The notes: a model not told the origin generated them from the letters alone. Positions 16,602-25,731 are shown, counted from the first letter of the stretch. The stretch: DNA of 51,227 bases from Bacteroidaceae bacterium (GCA_017647975.1 JAGCJL010000089.1:1-51227); one strand, 5' to 3'. Made by a program: numbers and translations.

Positions 16602-17183
16602 ATGAAATATCTGATTGTAGGGCTGGGCAACATAGGTAGCGAATACGATGGAACCCGCCACAACATAGGATTTACAGTATTGGACGCTTTCGCAAAAGCG
16701 TCCAATACTATTTTTCAAGACAAACGATACGGTTTTGTTGCCGAGACATCGGTACGTGGACGCAAATTGATTCTTCTTAAACCATCGACATACATGAACC
16801 TTAGCGGCAACGCTGTTCGTTATTGGATGCAACAGGAGAAAATTCCTTTGGAAAATGTACTGATAATCGTTGATGACCTTGCACTTCCAGTAGGAGCACT
16901 GCGTCTTAAAGGTCAAGGAAGCGACGGAGGACACAACGGTCTGAAACATATTGCTGCAACACTCGGTACTGCATCGTATGCACGATTAAGATTCGGTATT
17001 GGCAACGATTTTGGCAAAGGACACCAAGTAAACTTTGTTCTTGGAGCATTCAATGCCGAAGAACAGAAAGTCATAGAGCAACAGCTTGAGACAACAAATG
17101 AAATAATAAAGAGCTTTTGCTTTGCAGGCTTAGCACGCACCATGAACCAATTCAACAAAAAAGGTAACGGTAAGTCAGAGTAA
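16602..17183 (+). CDS. pth: Peptidyl-tRNA hydrolase
   Basis: 193 residues. The conserved start [11 protein letters not shown] with Asn10, catalytic His20 in RHNIGF, the [11 protein letters not shown] segment and the [12 protein letters not shown] loop are all present. The enzyme frees tRNA from peptidyl-tRNA dropped by ribosomes. The coding sequence holds a perfect 13-bp inverted repeat followed by five T (see 16678-16707). It is placed 12 bases after rplY and 5 before the Hsp15 gene. Confidence 0.95.
   Translation: MKYLIVGLGNIGSEYDGTRHNIGFTVLDAFAKASNTIFQDKRYGFVAETSVRGRKLILLKPSTYMNLSGNAVRYWMQQEKIPLENVLIIVDDLALPVGALRLKGQGSDGGHNGLKHIAATLGTASYARLRFGIGNDFGKGHQVNFVLGAFNAEEQKVIEQQLETTNEIIKSFCFAGLARTMNQFNKKGNGKSE
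16678..16707 (+). other. Terminator-like hairpin inside pth
   Basis: 16678-16690 pairs perfectly with 16695-16707 (13 bp, loop CGCA) and is followed by CTATTTTT at 16708-16715. It lies within codons about 26-36 of pth ([11 protein letters not shown]). It has the form of an intrinsic terminator in the sense direction, but nothing shows that it works when ribosomes translate the region. Confidence 0.6.
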
Positions 17184-17188
17184 TACCA

Positions 17189-17608
17189 ATGAGCGAACAG
17201 GCAAGAATAGATAAATGGCTTTGGGCTGTACGAATATACAAGACACGCAGTATCGCTGCCGAAGCATGCAAAAAAGGACATATAACCATAGGTGACAGAA
17301 CCGCAAAACCTGCACACAATATTCGTGTAGGTGATATTGTCAACGTCAGGAAAGCCCCTATAACATATTCGTTCAGAGTCCTGAAATGTGCCGAGAACCG
17401 AGTTGGAGCAAAACTCGTACCGGAGTTGATGGAAAACATCACCTCACAGGAACAGTACGAGATTCTTGAAATGAGCAAAATCAGTGGCTTTGTAGGACGC
17501 ATGCGAGGAACAGGACGGCCAACAAAGAAAGAGCGTCGCGATTTAGACCAATTCGTTGAAGATAGTTACGACAACGATTTTGACGAATTTGATTTTGACG
17601 AACTATAA
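17189..17608 (+). CDS. hslR: RNA-binding S4 domain protein (Hsp15/HslR family)
   Basis: 139 residues. The S4 domain is at the start (RIDKWLWAVRIYKTRSIAAEACKKGHITIGDR). E. coli Hsp15 binds 50S subunits that carry a stalled peptidyl-tRNA and helps recycle them, which fits its place 5 bases behind pth. The C terminus is basic (GRMRGTGRPTKKERRD) and then very acidic (DNDFDEFDFDEL). Confidence 0.88.
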   Translation: MSEQARIDKWLWAVRIYKTRSIAAEACKKGHITIGDRTAKPAHNIRVGDIVNVRKAPITYSFRVLKCAENRVGAKLVPELMENITSQEQYEILEMSKISGFVGRMRGTGRPTKKERRDLDQFVEDSYDNDFDEFDFDEL

Positions 17609-17665
17609 CCATGACATACCGACAAGAGATAGTTTGCGTTTGTTTTACAAAAAAGACAAAAATTC

Positions 17666-17697
17666 TTTGGAGTAAAGAAATAAACACACTATCTTTG
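17666..17697 (+). promoter_or_regulatory. Promoter of tRNA-Arg
   Basis: TTTG at 17666-17669 and TATCTTTG at 17690-17697 are 20 bases apart. The predicted start near 17704 lies about 29 bases before the mature tRNA. Confidence 0.88.
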
Positions 17698-17732
17698 CAC
17701 TCGGAAATGGGAAACCACAACCAATAAAGGTC

Positions 17733-17804
<72 letters not shown>

Positions 17805-17806
<2 letters not shown>

Positions 17807-17842
17807 CAAAAGAACTCGCTACATGTAGCGAGTTCTTTTGTG
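17805..17842. terminator. Terminator of tRNA-Arg, overlapping the tRNA 3' end
   Basis: A perfect 38-base palindrome (19 bp per arm, arm start CACAAAAGAACTCGCT) begins at the last acceptor-stem base of the tRNA and is followed by TTTTAT. It can also end the converging lipoprotein transcript. Confidence 0.92.
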
Positions 17843-17847
17843 TTTTA

Positions 17848-18126
17848 TCATTCTACCACGACCTTTAAAGGAACCTTAATATACCCTTCTTCCCAAACAA
17901 GGGTATCCTTATGCTTCTCCATATAAAAATAAGTCACCCCGGCCGACTCATTACCACCATTCAGTTCCAATCCACACTCTACCGGCGGTAAAACAGAAGT
18001 ATTTGCAACATCACCGGTCAAGAGAGCGTATTCATGTATAACCTCATGGCTCAAGGTTTCACCATTACCCTCATTACAAGAAACAAGCAAAGAGAGCAAT
18101 ATATTTAAAAGAATAAAACGAGTCAT
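17848..18126 (-). CDS. Small lipoprotein of unknown function
   Basis: 92 residues. A short signal with lipobox LVSC places the lipidated Cys at 17. The mature part is about 75 residues, acidic, and matches no family I know. An AAGGA-like ribosome site lies just before the ATG at 18126. It follows the LRR gene at 18185 by 58 bases on the same strand, so it may be the last gene of the queA unit, ending at the palindrome 17805-17842. Confidence 0.7.
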   Translation of the reverse strand: MTRFILLNILLSLLVSCNEGNGETLSHEVIHEYALLTGDVANTSVLPPVECGLELNGGNESAGVTYFYMEKHKDTLVWEEGYIKVPLKVVVE

Positions 18127-18184
18127 TTTTCCTTAATGGTATAAGAGAAAAACAACTCGTTATCTTTTTTTGTTTGATATTATT

Positions 18185-19222
18185 TTAATTTATCTCCTCA
18201 ACATTGCCGAACTTTTCCCAAATGCGGGCAAACCCATACTCGCCTACAAGACCTGCCGGAACAAGCAACAGAGCATTGGAATAGACATCGGTATCGGCAA
18301 TATCAGCAGAACACATAGGTGCTGCCTCGCATAACACACGCAACTTTTTAAGAGATTTGCAACTACGGAAAGCCTGATCACCGACACTGACAACAGCACT
18401 CGGCAAAACAAGTTCTTCTATTGCAGAACAGTTATAGAAAGCACCATAGCCAATGCTCAACACGCCTTCGTGCAACAAAACCTCACGCAATGATGTACAG
18501 TTGGCAAGCAAACCCTGGTCAACCATATTCACCGCAACCGGTAACTCAAATTTCTCAAGCGACGCACAACCCCAGAAAACACCTTTCTTTATAGACTGTA
18601 CACTCTGCGGAAGAGTAATATTTTTCAATCGTGAACAATCTCTGAAAGCCCACCCCTCAAGTGAGATAACTCCATCGGGTAATGCTATTTCACCAAGTGA
18701 TATGCAACCACAGAAAGCATATTCGCCAACACTCTCCACCATTGGCCCTACCTCCACTTTCTCAAGTGAACTACAGCCATCAAAGAGAGAAGGTTCTATA
18801 TTTATAAGATTCAAGGAGAGAACTGCATTTACCAGTGATGTACACCCTGCGAAAGCTGATTTTCCAATCACAATGACATCAGATGGGAGTGCAATCTCTT
18901 TCAACGATATACAACCTTTGAATGCAGACATACCTATGACATGCAACCCCTTGCCAAAATGCACCGAGGTAAGTTTTGTACAATTCTCAAAGGCACCAAT
19001 GCCTACACTCTCTACATTATCGCCAATAACTACCGAAGCTAATTCTGTACATTCTGAGAATGCCTCATCAAGAATATCTGTTACAGCATACTCTACACCA
19101 CCCTTTTCTATAGTAGATGGTATAATTACATCGCCACAATAGGGAACCAGAGATTTTGTGACAGTGACACTACTATTGTCACTGTTAAGCATATATGTTA
19201 TGTTATCTATTGTAAAAAACAT
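18185..19222 (-). CDS. BspA-like leucine-rich repeat protein without signal peptide
   Basis: 345 residues. After an N-terminal module (FTIDNITYMLNSDNSSVTVT, then YCGDVIIPSTI) come eleven LRR_5 (Treponema pallidum type) repeats of exactly 23 residues with core IGxxAFxxCxxLxxIxLPxx, from about residue 49 to 301. The C-terminal cap (YSNALLLVPAGLVGEYGFARIWEKF) is usual for BspA-like surface proteins. These normally carry an export signal; this one starts straight in the N-terminal module. The start at 19222 lies 11 bases after the queA stop, and an extension would run into queA. Binding of host or bacterial ligands is the usual role; the site of action here is unclear. Confidence 0.85.
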   Translation of the reverse strand: MFFTIDNITYMLNSDNSSVTVTKSLVPYCGDVIIPSTIEKGGVEYAVTDILDEAFSECTELASVVIGDNVESVGIGAFENCTKLTSVHFGKGLHVIGMSAFKGCISLKEIALPSDVIVIGKSAFAGCTSLVNAVLSLNLINIEPSLFDGCSSLEKVEVGPMVESVGEYAFCGCISLGEIALPDGVISLEGWAFRDCSRLKNITLPQSVQSIKKGVFWGCASLEKFELPVAVNMVDQGLLANCTSLREVLLHEGVLSIGYGAFYNCSAIEELVLPSAVVSVGDQAFRSCKSLKKLRVLCEAAPMCSADIADTDVYSNALLLVPAGLVGEYGFARIWEKFGNVEEIN

Positions 19223-19233
19223 TATAAACTCTT

Positions 19234-20448
19234 TTATGAAATTAACAAAGAACTGTCGCCATAGCTCAGGAAACGAAAATCATTTTCCAAAGCATAATCG
19301 TAGATTTTACGCCAATCGCCTTTCAAAAATGCCGAAACAAGCAGCAACAACGTACTCTTGGGCTGATGAAAATTTGTCACTATAGCCTTTACAATGCGAT
19401 ATTCGTATCCCGGAGCTATCATTATCTGCGTGTGCGAATGTACACGATCAAGCCCCTTGATATTGAGCCACTTTACAAGAGCCGTCAAAGCCTCAACAGC
19501 TGTAAGATGATGCTCGCGGTTATAAGGTATCCATTGGTTTACATGCAACTCCTCCTCGTCAATTGCAGGATTTTCCGCCACTTTCTCACCCAAGAAGTAG
19601 AGACTCTCAAGAGTACGCACCGATGTTGTTCCCACCGCCACTACCGCACCATCATGGGTGATGAGTTTCTCAAGCAGTTCCTTACTCACCTCGATATACT
19701 CCTCATGCATCTCATGGTCAGCGATAAGTTCGCTCTTCACAGGCTTGAACGTTCCCGCACCGACATGCAAAGTAACCTCTTCGCGACGTACACCACACGC
19801 TGTAAGCTTTTCAAGCACCTGAGGTGTAAAGTGCAGACCGGCTGTAGGTGCCGCAACAGAACCCTTAACCTTTGAATATACCGTCTGATAAGTCGTTTTG
19901 TCACCCTCTTCGGTTTTGCGGTTCAAATAGGGAGGAATTGGAAGTTCGCCCACAGCATCAAGCAGTTCGGCAAATGTAACCCCACCGTCCCATGTAAAAC
20001 GCACCGAATTTACCGATGCCGCATCGCTCACACGCTCCACAGACAAAGTAACCTCCTTGCCATCGATAACTATTTTTTGCGACAGCAAGCCACTCTTCCA
20101 ACGATTTGAGTTACCTACAAGACAACGCCACACACACGATTTCGTCTCCTGAAATATCAGCAGATAATCATTCGGCAGCTCAGGTTCAAGACAAAAGACC
20201 TCTATCTGAGCACCCGTCTCCTTGCGGAAATGCAGACGCGCCTGAATTACCTTGGTGTTATTAAAAACCATAAGAGCCCCCTGCGGAATATAAGAAGGGA
20301 GATTTGAAAAGACGTCCTCGCTCACTACACCTTTATTATAAACCAAAAGTTTCGATGTATCGCGTTGGCTCAACGGATATTTCGCAATTCTCTCATCGGG
20401 CAGAGGATAATCGTATTCAGCTATCGCAATATTAGCAATGTTTTTCAT
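19234..20448 (-). CDS. queA: tRNA preQ1(34) S-adenosylmethionine ribosyltransferase-isomerase
   Basis: 404 residues. The N terminus has YDYPLPDERIAKYPLSQRDTSKLLV and the central GSVAAPTAGLHFT motif of QueA, with a later VGTTSVRTLES and the C-terminal NFHQPKSTLLLLVSAF. The enzyme transfers the ribosyl part of S-adenosylmethionine to preQ1 at the tRNA wobble position, giving epoxyqueuosine. The length is somewhat above the E. coli protein (356), owing to loops usual in Bacteroidetes. The LRR gene follows after 11 bases. Confidence 0.94.
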   Translation of the reverse strand: MKNIANIAIAEYDYPLPDERIAKYPLSQRDTSKLLVYNKGVVSEDVFSNLPSYIPQGALMVFNNTKVIQARLHFRKETGAQIEVFCLEPELPNDYLLIFQETKSCVWRCLVGNSNRWKSGLLSQKIVIDGKEVTLSVERVSDAASVNSVRFTWDGGVTFAELLDAVGELPIPPYLNRKTEEGDKTTYQTVYSKVKGSVAAPTAGLHFTPQVLEKLTACGVRREEVTLHVGAGTFKPVKSELIADHEMHEEYIEVSKELLEKLITHDGAVVAVGTTSVRTLESLYFLGEKVAENPAIDEEELHVNQWIPYNREHHLTAVEALTALVKWLNIKGLDRVHSHTQIMIAPGYEYRIVKAIVTNFHQPKSTLLLLVSAFLKGDWRKIYDYALENDFRFLSYGDSSLLIS

Positions 20449-20536
20449 ATCAAAAATTATTTAAGGCACAAAGCACCGACAAAACAGCCACGCAGCACGT
20501 TTCCCGGCGAGTGCGGCCTATTTTCGTAATCTTTTA

Positions 20537-20563
20537 CAAAGATAGTGCAAACGAGCGAAATAT
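20537..20563 (-). promoter_or_regulatory. Promoter element of queA with extended upstream motif
   Basis: On the minus strand the -7 box TATCTTTG (20544-20537) is preceded by CGCTCGTTTGCAC. Almost the same arrangement stands before the 5'-nucleotidase gene at 43987-44015. No separate TTTG lies at the normal -33 distance. The leader to queA is about 80 nt. Confidence 0.6.
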
Positions 20564-20574
20564 ATTATTATTAT

Positions 20575-20606
20575 TTTGACATTTCGATCATTTAGTATTA
20601 CATTTG
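20575..20606 (+). promoter_or_regulatory. Promoter of the 20643 secreted-protein gene
   Basis: TTTG at 20575-20578 and TACATTTG at 20599-20606 are 20 bases apart. The leader is about 30 nt. Confidence 0.85.
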
Positions 20607-20642
20607 CTTCTGTAGAAAAATAAACAACATATAAACAATATT

Positions 20643-22043
20643 ATGAAAACAATTTTACGCAAAGCAACTATTGCCATGGTAGCAATATTGGCAGGAGCCA
20701 ATGCTATGGCACAATCGTTTGAATTAAGAACAACGTTAAACACCGATGTAGAAGAGCTGTTCGATTACTACATTCACCCCAAATTCTCAAAAGACGGCAA
20801 CACATATCCGATAATAGCAGATATGAAAAGAGAGGATAGTTCTGATTATGATAAATACACTTTAAATTCCATCACAATTCTAAATAATAATTTTGAGACA
20901 GAAAAAATAATAACAGCAGGCCCGTTGTTTGAAGAATTCACTGAATTTGCAGTAACATCAGAAGTCAAAAGCCTAAAGCTCAAAGATGCCACTCAGTATT
21001 CAGATCCCGTTTCTGCAATAGAAGATTTCTTCGAGTCATTCTGTATTGAATCTTACAAAGACGGAGAAAGCTATAACTATAATTACTCAGAAGCAGTACA
21101 GAACCTCCCCATTGACGAATTGAAGCAACACATAGACAAATGGGTTTCAGAATATTTCACAAAAGACAACGGTTGGTACACCTCAACATATAATGGATAT
21201 AAATTGTTCCACAAAGATTATTATACAATAGAACTTTCTAACGGCACTATATATCCTCAAGAGGGTTACATCTATAAAGCATATAACGATATAGAACATC
21301 TCTATTTCAATTACACACCTGATGAGACAGAAGAAATTGAACGTTACAACACAAATACCAACCCTATCTTTAATATAAACGAGCCATGGTGCTTGGACTT
21401 TGTAAATTACTCAGAATATTATGTCGGAATTACCCAAGCCCTCTTTAACGACGACGAGAAATATGAATTTTTAATTCCAGAACTTGCCCTATTTACCGAA
21501 GAGGATCGTTCAAATAGTAACAACCCAACTCAAACCACCAATTACGAATATAAGCCTGTAGGTTACAAAGTTGTATCGGAAGATGGAACAGTTCTTAGCA
21601 GAATAACCGTAGAAGGAGCAGAAGAGGACGGTTGCTGGGGCTATGTATTATGCCTCGACAACAAAAAATATTTTGTTATCGAAACCGATACATACGACGA
21701 AGAGAATGAAGAAGACAGCTACTACAGCCACTTCTTTGAAATCAAGAAGAGTGCTAACGGCACCAACATTGAGAAAGTACGCGACATCAAAGGCTGCATG
21801 CGTGTACGCCCAACAGTGGCAGACCGCAACGAGGAGATTTCCATTACGCTTGACGACGACAACAATACCGCACGTGAACTAATCATTACAAGCGTAAACG
21901 GTAAGATTGTGGAAAGACGCAATATCCCCGCCGGCGAAAACACCGTAAAGGTAAACGCAGCGATGATGCGTAGCGGAATGTACAACTTCACACTTCAGAA
22001 GAAAGGCGAGATAGTTGACAACAGCAAAGTAATAGTAAAGTAA
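20643..22043 (+). CDS. Secreted protein with probable type IX secretion C-terminal sorting domain
   Basis: 466 residues. A Sec signal peptide (about 1-23, ending AMA-Q) is followed by a long region rich in Tyr, Asn, Asp and Glu that matches no family I know. The last 65 or so residues have the features of a type A T9SS sorting tail: a beta sandwich with ARELIITSVNGKIVERRNI, PAGENTVKV and MRSGMYNFTLQKKG, ending in a basic KVIVK. Such tails route proteins through the outer membrane, where they are cleaved and anchored or released. The gene stands alone with its own promoter and terminator. Confidence 0.78.
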   Translation: MKTILRKATIAMVAILAGANAMAQSFELRTTLNTDVEELFDYYIHPKFSKDGNTYPIIADMKREDSSDYDKYTLNSITILNNNFETEKIITAGPLFEEFTEFAVTSEVKSLKLKDATQYSDPVSAIEDFFESFCIESYKDGESYNYNYSEAVQNLPIDELKQHIDKWVSEYFTKDNGWYTSTYNGYKLFHKDYYTIELSNGTIYPQEGYIYKAYNDIEHLYFNYTPDETEEIERYNTNTNPIFNINEPWCLDFVNYSEYYVGITQALFNDDEKYEFLIPELALFTEEDRSNSNNPTQTTNYEYKPVGYKVVSEDGTVLSRITVEGAEEDGCWGYVLCLDNKKYFVIETDTYDEENEEDSYYSHFFEIKKSANGTNIEKVRDIKGCMRVRPTVADRNEEISITLDDDNNTARELIITSVNGKIVERRNIPAGENTVKVNAAMMRSGMYNFTLQKKGEIVDNSKVIVK

Positions 22044-22058
22044 AGAGATACTTGTAAA

Positions 22059-22096
22059 AAAAAATGTAGAGCATCACACGATGCTCTACATTTTTT
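22059..22096. terminator. Two-way terminator between the T9SS cargo gene and nspC
   Basis: A 17-bp perfect stem, 22059-22075 with 22080-22096, has loop ACAC, an A-run before and a T-run after. It ends one base before the nspC stop codon. Confidence 0.92.
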
Positions 22097-22097
22097 A

Positions 22098-23267
22098 TCA
22101 ACACATTCTGTCTCTGTAATCTTCGTAACCAAAGACCTTGTAGACCTCGAGTTCTCCGTTGTCGTGCAGCAGAGCTATGCTCGGGTGCGATATTCCATTG
22201 AACATATTTGTCTTTACGGTGGTGTAATGTATCATATCCTCGAACACCACACGGTCGCCCACCTTCAACGGTTCTTTAAATCTCCAACTGCCCATATAAT
22301 CGCCACTGAGACAACTGTTACCACCAAGACGATAGATATTTTCACTAAAGGGTACTCCCTTCACAGCATCGGCATCGAGTGATTCAGCACCAGTCACAAC
22401 CGGTTGATAAGGCATCTCCAAACAATCGGGCATGTGACATGTAAAACTTACATTGAGTATTGCAGTGCGTATTCCACGACTTTCCACAACATCCACAACC
22501 TGAGAGACCAAAGAACCCGTCTGCCATGCAAAAGCCGAACCCGGTTCAAGTATTATATGCAAGTTGGGATAACGCTCACGCAAGCCTTTAAGCAAACCTA
22601 CAAGATGTTTTGTATCATAATCCTTGCGTGTCATCAGATGACCTCCACCAAGGTTTAACCATTTTATTTTGGGCAACCAAGCTGCAAATTTCTCTTCAAT
22701 GTGCTTAAGGGTATTCTCCAAAGCAAAAGAGCTTGACTCGCAGTGGCAATGACAATGGAATCCCTCAATACCTTCGGGCAACTCAGCAGGTAACATATCT
22801 GCAGTAACACCGAAACGACTCCCGGGAGCACAAGGATTATAAAGTTCCGTTTCAATCTCTGAATACTCCGGATTTATACGAATACCACACGAAATCTCAT
22901 GTCCTGCACTTTTCGTACGCTCGTACAAGCGTTCGTATTGCGAAAGGGAGTTGAACGATATGTGACTGCAGCAACGCATAAACTCATCGAATTCTTCGTC
23001 GGTATAAGCAGGAGAAAAAGCATGTGCGTATGCTCCGAACTCCTCAAAAGCCAGACGTGCCTCATGTATTGAACTCGCTGTTACAGAACCAATGTATTCT
23101 CTAAATATTGGAAAACTCTTCCACAAGGCAAAAGCCTTGAAAGCAAGAATTATCTCAACTCCAGCCTCGCGGGCAACGCCACTTATCAACTCAAGATTTC
23201 TACGCAAAAGAGCCTCTTCCATCACATAACAAGGCGATGGCACTTTGTTTATCATCTCTTTATCCAT
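22098..23267 (-). CDS. nspC: Carboxynorspermidine decarboxylase
   Basis: 389 residues. It is a fold-III PLP decarboxylase: Lys44 in LAFKAFALWK binds PLP, and GFHCHCHCESS and the later LGGNSCLSGD carry the substrate/PLP-phosphate motifs of NspC. The enzyme decarboxylates carboxy(nor)spermidine to (nor)spermidine, so the organism probably uses the carboxyspermidine route to spermidine. No carboxyspermidine dehydrogenase lies in the window. Its start overlaps the uvrD stop by one base (TAATG). Confidence 0.92.
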   Translation of the reverse strand: MDKEMINKVPSPCYVMEEALLRRNLELISGVAREAGVEIILAFKAFALWKSFPIFREYIGSVTASSIHEARLAFEEFGAYAHAFSPAYTDEEFDEFMRCCSHISFNSLSQYERLYERTKSAGHEISCGIRINPEYSEIETELYNPCAPGSRFGVTADMLPAELPEGIEGFHCHCHCESSSFALENTLKHIEEKFAAWLPKIKWLNLGGGHLMTRKDYDTKHLVGLLKGLRERYPNLHIILEPGSAFAWQTGSLVSQVVDVVESRGIRTAILNVSFTCHMPDCLEMPYQPVVTGAESLDADAVKGVPFSENIYRLGGNSCLSGDYMGSWRFKEPLKVGDRVVFEDMIHYTTVKTNMFNGISHPSIALLHDNGELEVYKVFGYEDYRDRMC

Positions 23268-25660
23268 TATTGTATAACTTTTAATTTTGCAAATTTAAGC
23301 AGCAATGTCTTGACACCAGCATTGCGGAATTGTATTGTTGCTTTGGCGTTTTCGCCTACACCCTCTGTAGCACGCACCTCGCCAATGCCAAACCTATCGT
23401 GTTGCACAATCATTCCCACACTCAAAGCTGAATGATTACTCTTTGGAGCATAGAAATCACGTTCCACATCGCTGACGCGTCTGAGGTTTGCCGGTTTCTG
23501 CATAAAAGACGATGCGTTTATCACACGCTTGCCATCGCCTATGCTGTTTGTCGGTGCTGCAGAGTGAGAAATACCTCGTTCCACATTTCCACCAAACGGC
23601 GAGCGTTGCTGAGCTGGAGCAGAATTTGCACGACCAAATAATCCTCCACTACGGAATGAAGCCTGTTGTGGTTGCTGGCGTTGAGCCTGTACACCACCCT
23701 GCAAGGCTATAAAACGATGATCTATCTCTTTTATAAAACGGCTCGGTTCACAATAATTGAACTGACCATATTTATATCTACTCTTGGCAAAAGATAAAAC
23801 ACAATGGTCTTTGGCACGAGTTATCGCTACATAAAAAAGGCGTCGTTCCTCTTCCATTTCACGCAAAGAACTTTGGGCACATTGATTAGGAAACAAATCC
23901 TCTTCAAGACCTACTATAAATACAGTCTTGAATTCAAGACCTTTTGCCGAGTGTATTGTCATAAGAGCAACACGATTGGTATCATCAACATCATCATTCT
24001 CAATATCCGACATAAGAGAAACCTCGGACAAGAAATCAACCAGTCGGCAATGCTCACTACCCTCCTGACGACGTAAATCAACAAAATCGGCAATACCGTT
24101 TATAAGTTCCTCCACATTCTCCTGACGAGCCTTACCCTCAACACTGTTGTCGCGGTTTATCTCTGCAGCGATTCCACTGTCACGCAACACTGCACGAGCC
24201 ACCTCAAGAGCATCTTTTTCGGCAGCCATTCTTGCAAAGTCGTCTATCATAGCTGCAAAAGCGAGGAGTTTGGTCAATGTACCTTTTGAGACATCAAGCC
24301 CAAGGGAAGCTGCCAAAGCAACAGTTTTCCAAAGACTCAATTCATGTTCAACAGCTGTTTCCTTTATTTTCTGTACTGTCTTATCACCAATACCACGTGC
24401 CGGATAATTGACAATCCTCTTGAATGCCTCCTCGTCGTCATTATTACATATAAGTCGGAAATAGGCTATGATATCCTTTATCTCCTTACGTTGATAAAAT
24501 GATAGTCCTCCGTATATCTTATAAGGAATTGCTCTTTTTCTAAAAGCCTCCTCAAACACACGCGATTGAGCATTTGTACGATAGAGTATGGCAAAATCAC
24601 TATACTCAAGCCCTTCACGACGACGCAATTCCGTAATTTTATTTGCAACAATTTCACCCTCCTCAAGATCAGAATAAGCCGAATAGAGAGAAAGCGGTTC
24701 ACCTAAGCCACGTTCTGAATAGACAGTTTTCTTTATCTGTTCACTATTCTTGGCTATAAGGCTGTTTGCGGCATCCACAATCATCTTTGTTGAGCGATAG
24801 TTCTGTTCCAACTTAAATATCTTAGCTCCACCATAACGTTGTGCAAAACCAAGAATATTTCCAATATTCGCTCCTCGGAAAGAGTATATACTCTGAGCAT
24901 CATCACCAACAACACACACATTACGACGCGTTTGGGTCAACTGCCAGACAATGCACGCCTGTACATAATTTGTATCTTGATACTCATCAACAAGCACATA
25001 CTTGAAACGTTCAACATACTGCTCACAAACCTCGGGATGCTCTTTGAAGAGATTATAAGTATTAACCAACAAATCATCAAAGTCCATTGCGTTGGCAAGA
25101 CGGCAACGTTCAGAATATCTTTTATAGATTTCGTATGTCGAAGGAATACGTCCCCTGACATCATCACCACGCAGCCCACCGTCATTTTCATAGTCACGTG
25201 GAGAGACCAAAGCACTCTTGGCACTTGATATACGCTCTGCAACAGCATTTGGCTTATAAACCTTTTCATCAAGCCCCATCTCCTTTATTATACTCTTCAC
25301 CAAACTACGGGAATCACTCTGGTCATATATAGTGAATTGCGGAGTATAACCTATCAGGTGTGCCTCACGTCGTAATATCTTTGAAAAAACAGAGTGAAAG
25401 GTTCCCATCCACAACATTGATGCATTCCTTTGCCCAACACGTGCTGCTATACGTTCTTTCATTTCACCGGCTGCCTTGTTTGTAAATGTCAACGCTAGTA
25501 TTGACCACGGCTCATAACCATGTTCAAGCAGATAGGCTATTTTATAGGTCAACACACGCGTCTTTCCTGAACCAGCACCGGCTATTACCAGCGAAGGTCC
25601 ATCGCAGTAACGTACTGCATCAAGCTGTACTCCGTTAAGTTCTTCTTCGTAATTTATCAT
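23267..25660 (-). CDS. UvrD/PcrA-type ATP-dependent DNA helicase
   Basis: 797 residues. Superfamily 1A motifs are seen in order: Q motif (LNGVQLDAV), Walker A GAGSGKT at 28-34, TFTNKAAGEM, VDEYQDTN (Walker B), GDDAQSIYSFRGA, LEQNYRS, MTIHSAKGLEF and VAITRAKDHC. The C-terminal about 130 residues form a Gln/Ser-rich linker and end in a small PcrA-type domain (VGMIVQHDRFGIGEV) that in PcrA binds RNA polymerase. It unwinds DNA 3'-5' in repair and replication restart. Translation is coupled to nspC, although the functions are unrelated. Confidence 0.95.
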   Translation of the reverse strand: MINYEEELNGVQLDAVRYCDGPSLVIAGAGSGKTRVLTYKIAYLLEHGYEPWSILALTFTNKAAGEMKERIAARVGQRNASMLWMGTFHSVFSKILRREAHLIGYTPQFTIYDQSDSRSLVKSIIKEMGLDEKVYKPNAVAERISSAKSALVSPRDYENDGGLRGDDVRGRIPSTYEIYKRYSERCRLANAMDFDDLLVNTYNLFKEHPEVCEQYVERFKYVLVDEYQDTNYVQACIVWQLTQTRRNVCVVGDDAQSIYSFRGANIGNILGFAQRYGGAKIFKLEQNYRSTKMIVDAANSLIAKNSEQIKKTVYSERGLGEPLSLYSAYSDLEEGEIVANKITELRRREGLEYSDFAILYRTNAQSRVFEEAFRKRAIPYKIYGGLSFYQRKEIKDIIAYFRLICNNDDEEAFKRIVNYPARGIGDKTVQKIKETAVEHELSLWKTVALAASLGLDVSKGTLTKLLAFAAMIDDFARMAAEKDALEVARAVLRDSGIAAEINRDNSVEGKARQENVEELINGIADFVDLRRQEGSEHCRLVDFLSEVSLMSDIENDDVDDTNRVALMTIHSAKGLEFKTVFIVGLEEDLFPNQCAQSSLREMEEERRLFYVAITRAKDHCVLSFAKSRYKYGQFNYCEPSRFIKEIDHRFIALQGGVQAQRQQPQQASFRSGGLFGRANSAPAQQRSPFGGNVERGISHSAAPTNSIGDGKRVINASSFMQKPANLRRVSDVERDFYAPKSNHSALSVGMIVQHDRFGIGEVRATEGVGENAKATIQFRNAGVKTLLLKFAKLKVIQ

Positions 25661-25699
25661 TGTAAAGTCACGCCATTAACCGCAGCGTGTAATATTCTG

Positions 25700-25731
25700 C
25701 GAAGATAACATAATTTCGTCAGTTTTGCGAA
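25700..25731 (-). promoter_or_regulatory. Probable promoter of uvrD-nspC
   Basis: On the minus strand TTCG (25731-25728) and TATCTTCG (25707-25700) are 20 bases apart. Both boxes carry C in place of the third T of TTTG. The leader is about 33 nt. Confidence 0.5.

Noticed and set aside
18453..19142. Open frame of 229 codons on the plus strand, and a 69-base periodicity that looks like tandem DNA repeats
   Set aside because: Both come from the 23-residue LRR units of the minus-strand gene. The DNA units differ at third positions, so this is a protein repeat, not a satellite or CRISPR array.
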